A stretch of 64,000 bases of DNA from Candidatus Syntropharchaeum butanivorans (lineage in GTDB: Archaea; Halobacteriota; Syntropharchaeia; Syntropharchaeales; Syntropharchaeaceae): NCBI GenBank assembly GCA_001766825.1, contig LYOR01000001.1, forward strand, positions 223,746 to 287,745. Reading direction: 5' to 3'. Of the stretch, positions 36,886-45,023 are shown one piece after another; the stretch's first letter is position 1; every line of letters starts with the position of its first letter. The translations under genes were made by a program, and so were the position numbers. The notes under the pieces are model-generated. The model had not been told where the DNA came from, made no database searches, and saw nothing but the letters and a program-made list of their open reading frames with translations.

Positions 36886-37538
36886 CCTTCATCAAGATCT
36901 GTGGTATAAGGACTGAGCAAGATCTCAGGATCGTTGTTGGGGCAGGTGTTGACGCTGCAGGATTCATCATCGAGGTTCCTGTTGAGACTCCCAGAAAGAT
37001 CAGCAGATGGACTGCATCAGGGCTTGTGAGATCACTCCCGGGGGATGTTCTTGGTGTTGCGGTGCTCATGCCAGCCTCTATCGATGAAGCGGTCGAGATC
37101 ATCGATCTGGTTGAGCCTGACATGGTTCAGATTCACTCTGATATGGACCCTAACAGGCTTTATGAGCTTAAAGAAAGGTGTGATCTACCCCTCATAAAAG
37201 TGCTCGGTATCCGGAGGGGTGTTGACCGGGAGACGATATTATCAGAGGTTGATCATGTATCAGGTGTTGTTGACTTTATCCTTCTTGATACAAAGTTGAA
37301 CCAGAGATCCGGAGGGACCGGGGAGGTTCATGACTGGAGTGTGAGCCGGGAGGTTGTAAGATCCTCTCCGGTTCCTGTCATACTTGCAGGAGGGCTTAAC
37401 CCCCTGAATGTTGGAGATGCGATAAAATTCGTTCGGCCCTATGGGGTTGATACAGCATCAGGGGTTGAGACCGGGGGGAGAAAGGATCCTGATAAAGTAA
37501 GGCGGTTTGTTGAGGCTGTTAGACGATCCGGAGGCTGA
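36882..37538 (+). CDS. trpF: Phosphoribosylanthranilate isomerase
   Basis: TrpF is the TIM-barrel isomerase following TrpD in tryptophan synthesis. It has 218 residues. FIKICGIRTEQD at the N-terminus carries the catalytic cysteine; the general-acid aspartate is in FILLDTK near 128; the phosphate loops are PVILAGGLNPLNV and GVDTASGVET toward the end. Its last 20 bases overlap the convergent nadC gene. Confidence 0.93.
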   Translation: MTFIKICGIRTEQDLRIVVGAGVDAAGFIIEVPVETPRKISRWTASGLVRSLPGDVLGVAVLMPASIDEAVEIIDLVEPDMVQIHSDMDPNRLYELKERCDLPLIKVLGIRRGVDRETILSEVDHVSGVVDFILLDTKLNQRSGGTGEVHDWSVSREVVRSSPVPVILAGGLNPLNVGDAIKFVRPYGVDTASGVETGGRKDPDKVRRFVEAVRRSGG

Positions 37539-38349
37539 AGTCAAGCCATACCGCATGGTGTGTGATTGCACCGACCGAGATGACATCAACACCACTTGCC
37601 GCATACTCACTCACATTATCGAGTGTGATCCCACCTGATGCCTCAAGAAGGACCCTCTCCCTCAGACCACGTGCTTCAAGTGAGCTTATAGCCTCCCTTA
37701 TCTCATCCGGACGCATATTATCAAACATTATAACATCTGCACCGAGCTCTGCAGCCCGGAGTGCATCCTCGGCAGCTGTAACCTCAACCTCAACCTTTTT
37801 CGTGAAGCTAACCCCCTTTCCGAGCTCAATCGCACGTTCAAGCCCGATTAATGCGATATGGTTCTTCTTTATCATCACCATATCAGCTATGTTGAACCTG
37901 TGGGGATCTCCTCCTCCTGCAACAACTGCACGTTTCTCGAAAATCCGAAAGCCAGGAGTGGTTTTTCTTGTTGCAGCAATCTTAACAGGTGCAGCTCTCT
38001 TCACAAACTCGTGGGTGAGGGTCGCAATACCGCTCATTCTACCGAGAAAGTTTAAAGCAAGTCGTTCAGCCTTTAAGATATCTCTGCAATCGCCTTTCAC
38101 CCTCAGAACCACATCCCCCTTCCTGATGGGGTCACCATCCTCAAAGCATAGATCTGTCAGGAGGTTGAAGTACTCAAATACAGAACCTGCCTCCCTGATG
38201 CCTGAGAGAATTCCATCCTCTTTGACAACGATCTCAGCCTTTGCCTCACCTTCTGGCATGAACTCGATATAACCTCCGAGATCTTCCTCGATAAACCGTT
38301 CTATCACACCCTTCATGCTTATCCCGGCTATGAGTTCTGCTCCATCCAT
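37519..38349 (-). CDS. nadC: Nicotinate-nucleotide pyrophosphorylase (carboxylating)
   Basis: NadC converts quinolinate and PRPP to nicotinate mononucleotide for NAD. From the ATG at 38349 the protein has 276 residues, as usual; the longer frame to 38463 would add an unlikely leader that runs antisense over the tRNA-Leu start. Signature blocks are GRMSGIATLTHEFVKRA near 100, TRKTTPGFR near 122 and HRFNIADMVMIKKNHI near 145. A GCATAAAAAC TATA-like stretch lies about 40-50 bases upstream. The gene converges on trpF. Confidence 0.93.
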   Translation of the reverse strand: MDGAELIAGISMKGVIERFIEEDLGGYIEFMPEGEAKAEIVVKEDGILSGIREAGSVFEYFNLLTDLCFEDGDPIRKGDVVLRVKGDCRDILKAERLALNFLGRMSGIATLTHEFVKRAAPVKIAATRKTTPGFRIFEKRAVVAGGGDPHRFNIADMVMIKKNHIALIGLERAIELGKGVSFTKKVEVEVTAAEDALRAAELGADVIMFDNMRPDEIREAISSLEARGLRERVLLEASGGITLDNVSEYAASGVDVISVGAITHHAVWLDFSLRIV

Positions 38350-38441
38350 TTTAGATCTTTTGTACCTGATACCACTACGGTAAGTTTTTATGCAATGGTG
38401 GAGAAGTGAGAGGAGGAAAGAACCTGAAAGCTCAAAGCTCT

Positions 38442-38524
38442 GCGGGGATAGCCAAGTGGCCAAAGGCGCAGGACTTAAGATCCTGTACAGAAGTGTTTCG
38501 TGGGTTCGAATCCCACTCCCCGCA
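38442..38524 (+). tRNA. tRNA-Leu (anticodon UAA)
   Basis: An 83-nt tRNA with acceptor stem GCGGGGA / TCCCCGC and discriminator A. The anticodon loop CTTAAGA gives anticodon TAA. A long variable arm (a class II tRNA) and T-loop GGTTCGAATCC follow. No intron and no encoded CCA. It reads opposite to nadC and starts 92 bases from that gene's ATG. Confidence 0.95.
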
Positions 38525-38553
38525 TCGGTTTAATCGAGTAAGAAAATCCTGTC

Positions 38554-39330
38554 CTAACTCATTCCTCCAAACGGCATCCCGCCATGGAGAGATGCACGCC
38601 AGATCTGCACTGCTTTTCTCGCCCGCCTGGGGTTATCAAACCCGGAGTTTATCTTATCATCTGTGGTATCTCCTATAAGTGGATCCACCGTACCTTTCTC
38701 GATGTTGGCAACCCATATCATCGTGTCATTGATCGGATACTCATCCATCCTCCTGATGAAATTCACAAAAGCCCAGGGTGTTTTCTCGGTTGGGACGACG
38801 ATCACATTACCCTCTCCTTCAAGCTCCTCGAGCCTCTCCCCTGCGATGTTTATCGTGGGAAGCAGATGGAGATTTAGTGTCTTAAACCCCTTTTTCTCTG
38901 CCAGAATTCTATCTTTTTCATCCAGAACCTCTGTTCTGTACCCGGCTTTCTGTAGAAAGTCTATGATGACTGATCTGAAACGATCAAAGTCAATTCGCAT
39001 CTCAACAAGGCGTAAATAGGCATCTGCAATCTCTGCCTCCATATAGGTGTGGCTTGGAGGGCAGTAAAAGATCTCGCCCAGATAGTTTATCTTAACGTGA
39101 AGATCAGGAGAGAAGATGGAGAGCTTCTCATGTGTCGTGATGCTCTCAAATATAAGTTCCTCAAGGCTCCCCCCGAACTTATCCTCCATCTCTTTTCTGC
39201 TTCCCTCTTCGATCCTGGAGACCTCTTCAGCGATCTTGAGGCGCAACTCCTCCTCAGATAGCACCTTGTAGGCATTGATATACCTCAAGAGTCGCTTTAA
39301 CGTCTCAATAAGCTCGTCATTGTTACCCAT
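38554..39330 (-). CDS. Conserved archaeal hypothetical protein, 258 aa
   Basis: I do not recognise this family. From the ATG at 39330 (GGTGAT upstream) it has 258 residues, no membrane segment and no cysteine cluster. The N-terminal 80 residues are charged and helical (LKRLLRYINAYKVLSEEELR). The middle block PTINIAGERLEELEGEGNVI, followed by VPTEKTPWAFVNF, and the C-terminus SGFDNPRRARKAVQIWRASL look conserved. It sits between tRNA-Leu and a divergent GTPase gene. Codon use matches the neighbouring core genes. Confidence 0.7.
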   Translation of the reverse strand: MGNNDELIETLKRLLRYINAYKVLSEEELRLKIAEEVSRIEEGSRKEMEDKFGGSLEELIFESITTHEKLSIFSPDLHVKINYLGEIFYCPPSHTYMEAEIADAYLRLVEMRIDFDRFRSVIIDFLQKAGYRTEVLDEKDRILAEKKGFKTLNLHLLPTINIAGERLEELEGEGNVIVVPTEKTPWAFVNFIRRMDEYPINDTMIWVANIEKGTVDPLIGDTTDDKINSGFDNPRRARKAVQIWRASLHGGMPFGGMS

Positions 39331-39401
39331 CAGATCACCACATGCGTACTTCACAGGAGATCTTAAAAATCTTTTTGAGCTCTCATACCTTAGGAGATGT
39401 G

Positions 39402-40484
39402 ATGGGGGTAGAGGATAAGATCAGGGAGATCGAGGAGGAGCTAAGAAAGACACCGTATAACAAGGCCACTCAGTACCATATAGGCAGACTCAAAGCCAGG
39501 CTATCCAGGCTGAGGGATGAAGCAGTCAAGAGATCCTCGAAGAAGAGCCAACACAATGGATACTCAGTTAAGAAGACGGGTGATGCTACGGTTGTGCTTG
39601 TGGGACCGCCATCTGTCGGAAAGTCCACGATCCTTAACAGGCTAACTAATGCGACCTCTGAGGTTGCATCGTATGACTTTACGACACTAAATGTGATTCC
39701 TGGAGTTACAGAGATCCATGGGGCAAAGATCCAGCTTCTTGATGTACCGGGACTGATAGAAGGGGCTGCGCTTGGGAAGGGGCGGGGGAGAGAGGTGATC
39801 TCTGTTGTAAGATCTGCGGATCTGATCCTCCTTGTTACAACAGTATTTGAGATCGAACAGCTTGATACGCTCGAGAAAGAGCTTTACGATGCAGGCATCA
39901 GGCTGAACATTCAGCCACCAGATGTCAGGATCATAAAGCGTGATCGGGGCGGGATCAGGATCAACAAGACCCCAAACGTCAGGATGGATGATACCCTGAT
40001 AAAAGCAGTCCTCGGGGAATATAAGATACACAACGCTGATATTATAATCAGGGAAGACCTGACAATAGATCGATTGATAGATGCAATCCTTGCAAACAGG
40101 ATATACCTCCCGTCAATCAGGGTCATAAACAAGATAGATCTGATCGGTCGGGATGAGCTTGAGCCACTGAGGGGGATGCCGGATACGGTACTGATCTCTG
40201 CTGCGACTGGGGAAGGGCTAAATGATCTAAAAGAGATGATATTCAGGGGTTTAGGGTTTATCCGTATCTATATGAAGCCTCCCGGGAGAAAAGCAGATTT
40301 AGAGCATCCTCTAATTGTTAAAACAGGTGCAACAGTCGCTGATGTGGCAGAAAGGATCCATCGAGATCTTAAAAGGAACTTCAGGTATGCTCAGGTCTGG
40401 GGAAGCTCTGCAAAGCACGATGGACAGCGGGTGGGACTCACACACAGGCTTGCAGATGGTGATATCTTAAGGATTGTGAGCTGA
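39402..40484 (+). CDS. DRG-type translation-associated GTPase
   Basis: This is a developmentally-regulated-GTP-binding (DRG) type OBG-family GTPase, 360 residues. A helical N-terminus (VEDKIREIEEELRK) is followed by the G1 loop GPPSVGKST near 70, switch II DVPGLIEGAALGKGRG near 116, and the NKID G4 motif near 246. A C-terminal TGS domain ends DGQRVGLTHRLADGDILRI. The ATG at 39402 has AGGAG upstream; an earlier ATG at 39342 lacks one. The family binds ribosomes. The gene is the last intact one before an IS and hairpin-repeat area. Confidence 0.9.
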   Translation: MGVEDKIREIEEELRKTPYNKATQYHIGRLKARLSRLRDEAVKRSSKKSQHNGYSVKKTGDATVVLVGPPSVGKSTILNRLTNATSEVASYDFTTLNVIPGVTEIHGAKIQLLDVPGLIEGAALGKGRGREVISVVRSADLILLVTTVFEIEQLDTLEKELYDAGIRLNIQPPDVRIIKRDRGGIRINKTPNVRMDDTLIKAVLGEYKIHNADIIIREDLTIDRLIDAILANRIYLPSIRVINKIDLIGRDELEPLRGMPDTVLISAATGEGLNDLKEMIFRGLGFIRIYMKPPGRKADLEHPLIVKTGATVADVAERIHRDLKRNFRYAQVWGSSAKHDGQRVGLTHRLADGDILRIVS

Positions 40485-40505
40485 GTTTTTAGCGAGATAA
40501 TGCCA

Positions 40506-40715
40506 GATCAAGCGCATCCGCCTCATTCACCCAATGTCCGACCTTCGGTCAGACGAGTCCTGCCGAAGGCAGGACTATCGCTCTTTGAGCGAGAACCCAG
40601 CCGAAGGCTGGAAGTCCAGCTGGAGCGTAGCGGAATGCTGGACATTTGAGGATGAACTTTGTGAAAGCTCATACCGTGTGGGGATATGGTGTGCCTACAT
40701 TGCATCCCACACACC
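40506..40715 (-). repeat. Hairpin array, partial copy related to the 21-kb and 46-kb elements
   Basis: Read on the minus strand this matches 46187-46382 closely. It carries the same run of small hairpins: GTCCAGC/GCTGGAC, CCAGCC-TTC-GGCTGG, TCGCTC-AAA-GAGCGA, GTCCTGCC-TTC-GGCAGGAC and GTCTGACC-GAA-GGTCGGAC. It lacks both outer ends of the longer elements. On its left it starts 20 bases after the GTPase gene; on its right it runs straight into the truncated transposase gene. Confidence 0.8.
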
Positions 40716-40928
40716 CTCTTCCTGCCATCTTCTGAACCTTCTCCATGCGGTGACATAAGATCCATATTCTCCTGGCATATCCATCCATTTACATCCTGTT
40801 GTAAGGACATAAAAGATGCCGTTGAGCGTTTTCCTGTCATCTGCTCTCGGTCTTCCTGTTGGAGCGGGTGGTGGAAGGAGTGGTTCGATAAGTTCCCATT
40901 CCTCATCAGTCAATTCCTCAAATTTCAT
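40695..40928 (-). pseudogene. Truncated IS5-type transposase (N-terminal part only)
   Basis: This encodes the first 77 residues of an IS5/IS402-group transposase: FEELTDEEWELIEPLLPPP, then GRPRADDRKTLNGIFYVLTT and CKW. The reading frame stops at VWDAM, where the hairpin array begins, so the DDE catalytic part is missing. A GGGATGAT stretch precedes the ATG. It is inactive by itself. Confidence 0.75.
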
Positions 40929-41015
40929 ATCATCCCCTCAGGACCTGTTAATTTGTTATTGAGGGGGGAAGCAAAGCATGGTTAATAGAAGATTCAGGAT
41001 GGTATTGTTTTCAAT

Positions 41016-41400
41016 TTGGAATCCGGGAAATATCACACCTATTTGACCGATATTACACTTGTGAAATATTGGATAGAGGACATAGCATGCCTGTACGCTG
41101 CGAGATGGGAAATTGAACTGGTATGCTTGATTTGGATCGCTATCCTGACGTTGATCTGCTCACGCAGGATACTCCGCCTGATTCAGATAAATCCCGAAAA
41201 TACCAAGCGATACACGCATTTATGTTGGGCAAAAGTCTTCATCGAGCAAGCAGACCGATTGCTAACAGAAGTACTCTGTGGGGCTGAAACTGGATATGCT
41301 CACTTTATATTACCTCGGTGGGGATGTGATCCCAATTTCAATCGAGAGAGGCTGATGGAGATGGGTTACTTAACTGAAGGCACATGCAATTTCCTCCCCC
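41016..41400 (+). pseudogene. Internally deleted IS4-type transposase C-terminal part
   Basis: Residues YHTYLTDITLVKYWIEDIAC followed by LYAARWEIEL match the YREK-region lead-in of IS4/ISH-type transposases, but the stretch after EIEL jumps straight to LIWIAILTLICSRRIL. The part with FKELKS is missing; a shifted frame shows bits of it. No N-terminal half exists. The frame continues without a stop into the rnpB promoter and RNA gene to 41585, which is read-through of a dead gene rather than real coding. Confidence 0.6.
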
Positions 41401-41411
41401 TCACGACAGAG

Positions 41412-41419
41412 ATATATAT
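41412..41419 (+). promoter_or_regulatory. TATA box of rnpB
   Basis: ATATATAT lies about 20-27 bases before the predicted 5' end of the RNase P RNA, as expected for an archaeal promoter. Confidence 0.6.
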
Positions 41420-41438
41420 CACCTTGGAAGAGATAAGA

Positions 41439-41737
41439 GTGAGAGAGGAGGAGCGGCTGTCGGTAGGCTCTCTGAGCCGGCTGAGGAAAGTCCCCCCACC
41501 AGCTGGAGACACGAACACCGGAAGGTGTAGGGCGAGAGTCCTGGCTCTGGCACAGAAACGACACGGCACTGTGTTAATGCGATGATGCAGAGATGCTGAG
41601 GTCGCACAGCTGCCGATGAAACGGCGAATCCTCGTGGGTGCAAGCCAATCTGGGTAGATGAGATCCAGCCGATACCCAAGTAGGGCGCGAAGATAGATGC
41701 CGCTTAAAACAGAAGGGGGCTTACCATCCTCACTCAC
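41439..41737 (+). ncRNA. rnpB: RNase P RNA
   Basis: This is the catalytic RNA of RNase P, which trims tRNA 5' leaders. The universally conserved pieces are all present in order: GAGGAAAGTC (41483-41492), ACAGAAA (41552-41558), a GAAACGGCGAATCC stretch near 41617-41630, GGGTGCAAGCC (41636-41646), and AGAAGGGGGCTTA close to the 3' end. The outer helix P1 forms between 41439-41451 and 41724-41737 (GTGAGAGAGGAGG with CCATCCTCACTCAC), which sets the ends. The 3' end overlaps the stop codon of the convergent acyl-CoA synthetase gene by four bases. Confidence 0.93.
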
Positions 41738-43437
41738 ACTCCTTCACCTGCACCGGAAAGATCCCCAAGCTCAAGCCCGAGCTCTTTTGCTTTAAGCACC
41801 CTTCGCATGATCTTGCCACTCCTTGTCTTTGGGAGGTGCTTCACAAACTCAATCTCCCGGGGTGCAGCGTGGGCCGCAAGCCCCTTCTTCACAAACTCAA
41901 TGAGCTCATCTTTAAGCTCCTCGCTCTCATCCACACCTCTTTTAAGCACGACAAACGCCTTTATGATCTCACCCCTTACGGGATCAGGCTTACCTATAAC
42001 CCCTGCCTCAACGACCACTGGGTGTTCCACGAGCCTGCTTTCAACCTCGAATGGCCCCACACGTTCACCTGATGTATTTATGACATCATCAACCCGTCCA
42101 TGGAAGTGAAAGTAGCCCTCCTCATCCATATAGGCAGCATCTCCAGTTAAAAACCATGGATCGAACCTGAAGTACTCCTTGAACTTCTCCTCGCGCCCCC
42201 ATATCACTTTCATCATCGAAGGCCACCCCTTCTTTATCACAAGGTTCCCGACCTCATTCACACCAAGCATCCTCCCCTCATCGTCAAGTATCGCAGCCTC
42301 AACCCCTGGAAATGGTTTTCCCATCGATCCTGGCTTAATTGGCATTGAAGGATAGTTTGAGATCATGATCATTCCCGTCTCTGTCATCCACCATGTATCA
42401 TGGATTGGTTGAGTGTAGACCCTCCGCGCCCAGTGGATCACCTCGGGATTCAGCGGCTCACCCACGCTGAAGATTAGCCTCAGGCTTGAGAGATCAAACT
42501 CTGATGCTACCTCCTCTCCCTCGCCCATGAGAAGTCTCAGAGCTGTGGGTGCCGTATACCATACCGTAACCCTTGCACGCTCGATTGTTTCGTACCATCG
42601 CCTGGCTGTGAACCTTCCCTTCCGAACGATCGTTCCAACCCCGTTCAGAAGTGGTGCAAAGATCCCATAGGAGGTCCCTGTAACCCATCCTGGATCTGCG
42701 GTACACCAGTAGTTATCATCATCTCTAAGGTCCAGAACCCACTTTCCAGTCTGATAATGCCCTACAATCGCCCTCTGGACATGTAAAACCCCCTTTGGCT
42801 TTCCTGTTGAGCCCGATGTATAGTGAATTAGAAGCGGGTCTTCAAGATCAAGCCAGACAGGTTCAAACTCCCCACGCTTGCTCCTCATCTCATCAAAGCT
42901 TATCTCATCCCCCGAAGTATCACCCGACACGATTACATGCTTCAGGCTTGCGATCTCATCCTTCGGAACCCGGTCCTTCAGGGTATCAGATGTTACAACC
43001 GCGACAGGATCACAGTCCCCCATACGATCAAGAAGCCCATCTCGCATGAAAGCTTCAAAGACGGGGACTGGTATTGCACCAAGCTTCAGTATCCCGAAGA
43101 ACGCGATGTAAAGCTCAGGTGAACGTGGCATGAATATGAAGACACGATCACCCTTTACGATCCCGAGATCCTGAAGCAGGTTTGCAAATCTTCCCGAGGC
43201 AGCAGAAAGCTCTCTGAAGGTGTACTTCTCCTCTTTCTCATCATCAAGGTAGTGAAGTGCAACCCTGTCTCCAAGTGTCCTTACATGCCGATCCACAGCC
43301 TCATAAGCAGCATTTACCTTGCCTGTCCTTGACCACTCGAAGGTCTTCTCTGCATCATCCCAGCTGAAGGTACTATACGCCTTCTCATAATCACCCATAT
43401 TTGAATCAGGGTTTTGTGGAGGTAATTTTTCCATCAT
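41734..43437 (-). CDS. Acyl-CoA/acetyl-CoA synthetase (AMP-forming)
   Basis: This enzyme activates a carboxylic acid to its CoA ester through an acyl-adenylate. It has 567 residues from the ATG at 43437, which has GGAGGG upstream; the frame's first codon is a TTG at 43461. The AMP-binding P-loop is IHYTSGSTGKPKGVLH near 214, the second block YTAPTALRLLMG near 300, then GDAAYMDEEGYFHFHGR and the catalytic lysine in TRSGKIMRRVLK near the C-terminus. It resembles AcsA-type acetate-CoA ligases; substrate length cannot be read. An AAATATAT element lies upstream. With the nearby 3-hydroxyacyl-CoA dehydrogenase it may serve fatty-acid or alkane-derived acyl-CoA metabolism. Confidence 0.9.
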   Translation of the reverse strand: MMEKLPPQNPDSNMGDYEKAYSTFSWDDAEKTFEWSRTGKVNAAYEAVDRHVRTLGDRVALHYLDDEKEEKYTFRELSAASGRFANLLQDLGIVKGDRVFIFMPRSPELYIAFFGILKLGAIPVPVFEAFMRDGLLDRMGDCDPVAVVTSDTLKDRVPKDEIASLKHVIVSGDTSGDEISFDEMRSKRGEFEPVWLDLEDPLLIHYTSGSTGKPKGVLHVQRAIVGHYQTGKWVLDLRDDDNYWCTADPGWVTGTSYGIFAPLLNGVGTIVRKGRFTARRWYETIERARVTVWYTAPTALRLLMGEGEEVASEFDLSSLRLIFSVGEPLNPEVIHWARRVYTQPIHDTWWMTETGMIMISNYPSMPIKPGSMGKPFPGVEAAILDDEGRMLGVNEVGNLVIKKGWPSMMKVIWGREEKFKEYFRFDPWFLTGDAAYMDEEGYFHFHGRVDDVINTSGERVGPFEVESRLVEHPVVVEAGVIGKPDPVRGEIIKAFVVLKRGVDESEELKDELIEFVKKGLAAHAAPREIEFVKHLPKTRSGKIMRRVLKAKELGLELGDLSGAGEGV

Positions 43438-43516
43438 CTTTCCCTCCTTTACTTCATCCAATTATTCTTCATATATTTAAATGATAGTAGTGCTTTTATA
43501 TCTTCTGTGAAAACTT

Positions 43517-44116
43517 ATGGTGATGAGGGCATTTGAAAAGATCTTTTTAGATCACCTGCTTGCCTCAGGAGCGCTTAAGTTTGGTAGATTCAGGTTAAAA
43601 AGCGGGAGGGTCTCATCCTATTTTATTAATCTTGGGGCTGCAATGGCCACAGGCAAAGGCGCATCCCTGATCGCAGAAGCATACACTTCGAAGATTCTCG
43701 CAGATCTCGGTCTGAGTTTTGACTATATACATGGGCCCGCGTACAAGGGGATTCCAATAGCAGCCCTTGTCTCAGCGAGGCTCTATGAGCTTGAAGGTGT
43801 GGATAAACGGTGGGGGTATGACCGCAAAGAGATGAAGGATCACGGTGATAGGGTGGATGAATGGTTTGTGGGTGGGATAAATAGAGGAGATCGCGTCCTG
43901 ATGCTTGACGATGTCCTCTCTGATGGGGGGACAAAGGTTGAACTCTTCCGGCGGCTCATTGAACTTGGCCTCGAACCTGTTGCAGTCATAGTTGGGGTGG
44001 ACAGGAGAGAGATCAAGGATGAGAACAGAAAGTGGTTTGATGAGATGGGGGTCAGGGTACTATCTATCTTGAGTGTGGAGGACCTCCTTGAGCATGCCAA
44101 AAGTGAGAAAGCTTAA
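43517..44116 (+). CDS. pyrE: Orotate phosphoribosyltransferase
   Basis: PyrE makes orotidine 5'-phosphate from orotate and PRPP. The protein has 199 residues. The phosphoribosyltransferase motif VLMLDDVLSDGGTKVELF is near residue 131, and the substrate part HGPAYKGIPIAALVSARL near 74. A TTTATAT element at 43495-43501 is close to the ATG, so the real start may be the second ATG at 43523 on a leaderless message. It converges on the membrane-protein gene, overlapping it by four bases. Confidence 0.92.
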   Translation: MVMRAFEKIFLDHLLASGALKFGRFRLKSGRVSSYFINLGAAMATGKGASLIAEAYTSKILADLGLSFDYIHGPAYKGIPIAALVSARLYELEGVDKRWGYDRKEMKDHGDRVDEWFVGGINRGDRVLMLDDVLSDGGTKVELFRRLIELGLEPVAVIVGVDRREIKDENRKWFDEMGVRVLSILSVEDLLEHAKSEKA

Positions 44117-44643
44117 TCAGGATAGTTCATTTCTTTTTTCATCCGCTCCCATTCTTTATCCGTGATTCTGGAACGACAATAATATCCATTTGCGTGGTTT
44201 CGACGATAATCCATCATGTTCCCAAGGTTTATCGCCATCAGGAGCATCAGAAACGTCACACCGCTTACAAGTCTTGGATCAATGAAAGGATCCCCTATCT
44301 TCATGAATATCCAGTTGTCCATGGCTGCGAGGATGCCTGCAACAGTGAAAACACCGTAAAAACCATTTATCGTCCAGTACATACTTTCCTTTGAGATATA
44401 CTGGACGAGAAGCGGTACTGATAAGATCATAAAGCATACTGTGATTTTAAAGATGAGTAGTGTGGCTGCACCGTAGGATATGACAATCTCCCTGAGAAAA
44501 GGATTGAGTTCTGACATTACTCCCTTCTCATTGATCATTATAGCGGCAGTCAACCCATCCAGCAGTCCAAAGCTCAAAATCCCACTTATAAATAGAATCT
44601 TGTGGGATAGACACGATTCGTACTCATTTTCCCCCCTTTCCAT
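44113..44643 (-). CDS. Membrane protein with four predicted segments (DUF5658-like)
   Basis: This is a small integral membrane protein. From the ATG at 44643, which follows AAGGGGGAT, it has 176 residues with about four hydrophobic segments: ILFISGILSFGLLDGLTAAI, ATLLIFKITVCFMILSVPLL, FYGVFTVAGILAAMDNW and LVSGVTFLMLLMAINLG. The ELNPFLRE turn after the first segment is typical of DUF5658-like archaeal proteins. Function unknown. The frame extends to a TTG at 44706, but that start has no ribosome site. Confidence 0.75.
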   Translation of the reverse strand: MERGENEYESCLSHKILFISGILSFGLLDGLTAAIMINEKGVMSELNPFLREIVISYGAATLLIFKITVCFMILSVPLLVQYISKESMYWTINGFYGVFTVAGILAAMDNWIFMKIGDPFIDPRLVSGVTFLMLLMAINLGNMMDYRRNHANGYYCRSRITDKEWERMKKEMNYPD

Positions 44644-44790
44644 CTTAATCCCCCTTTTATCTAAATCTTCTTGAGAAAACAATAAAAAGTATTCCATATT
44701 GCTCAAAATTTACAGCCAGTAGTATAAATAATAGCTTCAAATATTTGGTCGTAATATCTCCAAAGGTCTACAAAAATATGAAAGTCCGAA

Positions 44791-44875
44791 CGCCGGGGTT
44801 GGGATTCGAACCCAAGTGTTCCAGGGGAACAACAGGTCTCGAGCCTGCCGCATTAGTCCACTCTGCCACCCCGGC
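44791..44875 (-). tRNA. tRNA-Ser (anticodon CGA)
   Basis: An 85-nt class II tRNA on the minus strand with acceptor stem GCCGGGG / CCCCGGC and discriminator G. The anticodon loop CTCGAGA gives CGA. The long variable arm (TGTTCC / GGAACA) is typical of serine tRNAs, and the T-arm GGTTCGAATCC is intact. No intron, no encoded CCA. Confidence 0.95.
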
Positions 44876-44965
44876 ATAAAAGAGCGCCCGGTGCTAAATG
44901 AACCCCCGATCTTAATAATCTTTTCCGTCAAATAGAGAGGGGTGTCGTGGAAGAAAAGTGAGGGG

Positions 44966-44973
44966 TTTATATA
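44966..44973 (+). promoter_or_regulatory. TATA box of the 3-hydroxyacyl-CoA dehydrogenase gene
   Basis: TTTATATA, followed about 25 bases later by the expected start point and then GGAGGGA (45011-45017), seven bases before the ATG at 45024. A short leader with a ribosome site is predicted. Confidence 0.6.
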
Positions 44974-45023
44974 GGAAGAGGTTAGAGATTTCCTTAAAAT
45001 CAATAATAACGGAGGGATTAGAG

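Noticed and set aside
37562..38272. 236-codon open frame on the plus strand
   Set aside because: Antisense shadow of nadC; serine-rich composition typical of such shadows.
40523..40906. 127-codon frame on the minus strand
   Set aside because: It reads the IS5-type transposase fragment in the wrong frame and then the hairpin array.
41016..41585. 189-codon open frame
   Set aside because: Its first part is a deleted transposase; its last part runs through the RNase P RNA, which explains the lack of a stop.
44737..45003. Open frame on the minus strand across tRNA-Ser
   Set aside because: It covers the tRNA gene and the dehydrogenase promoter; no protein character.
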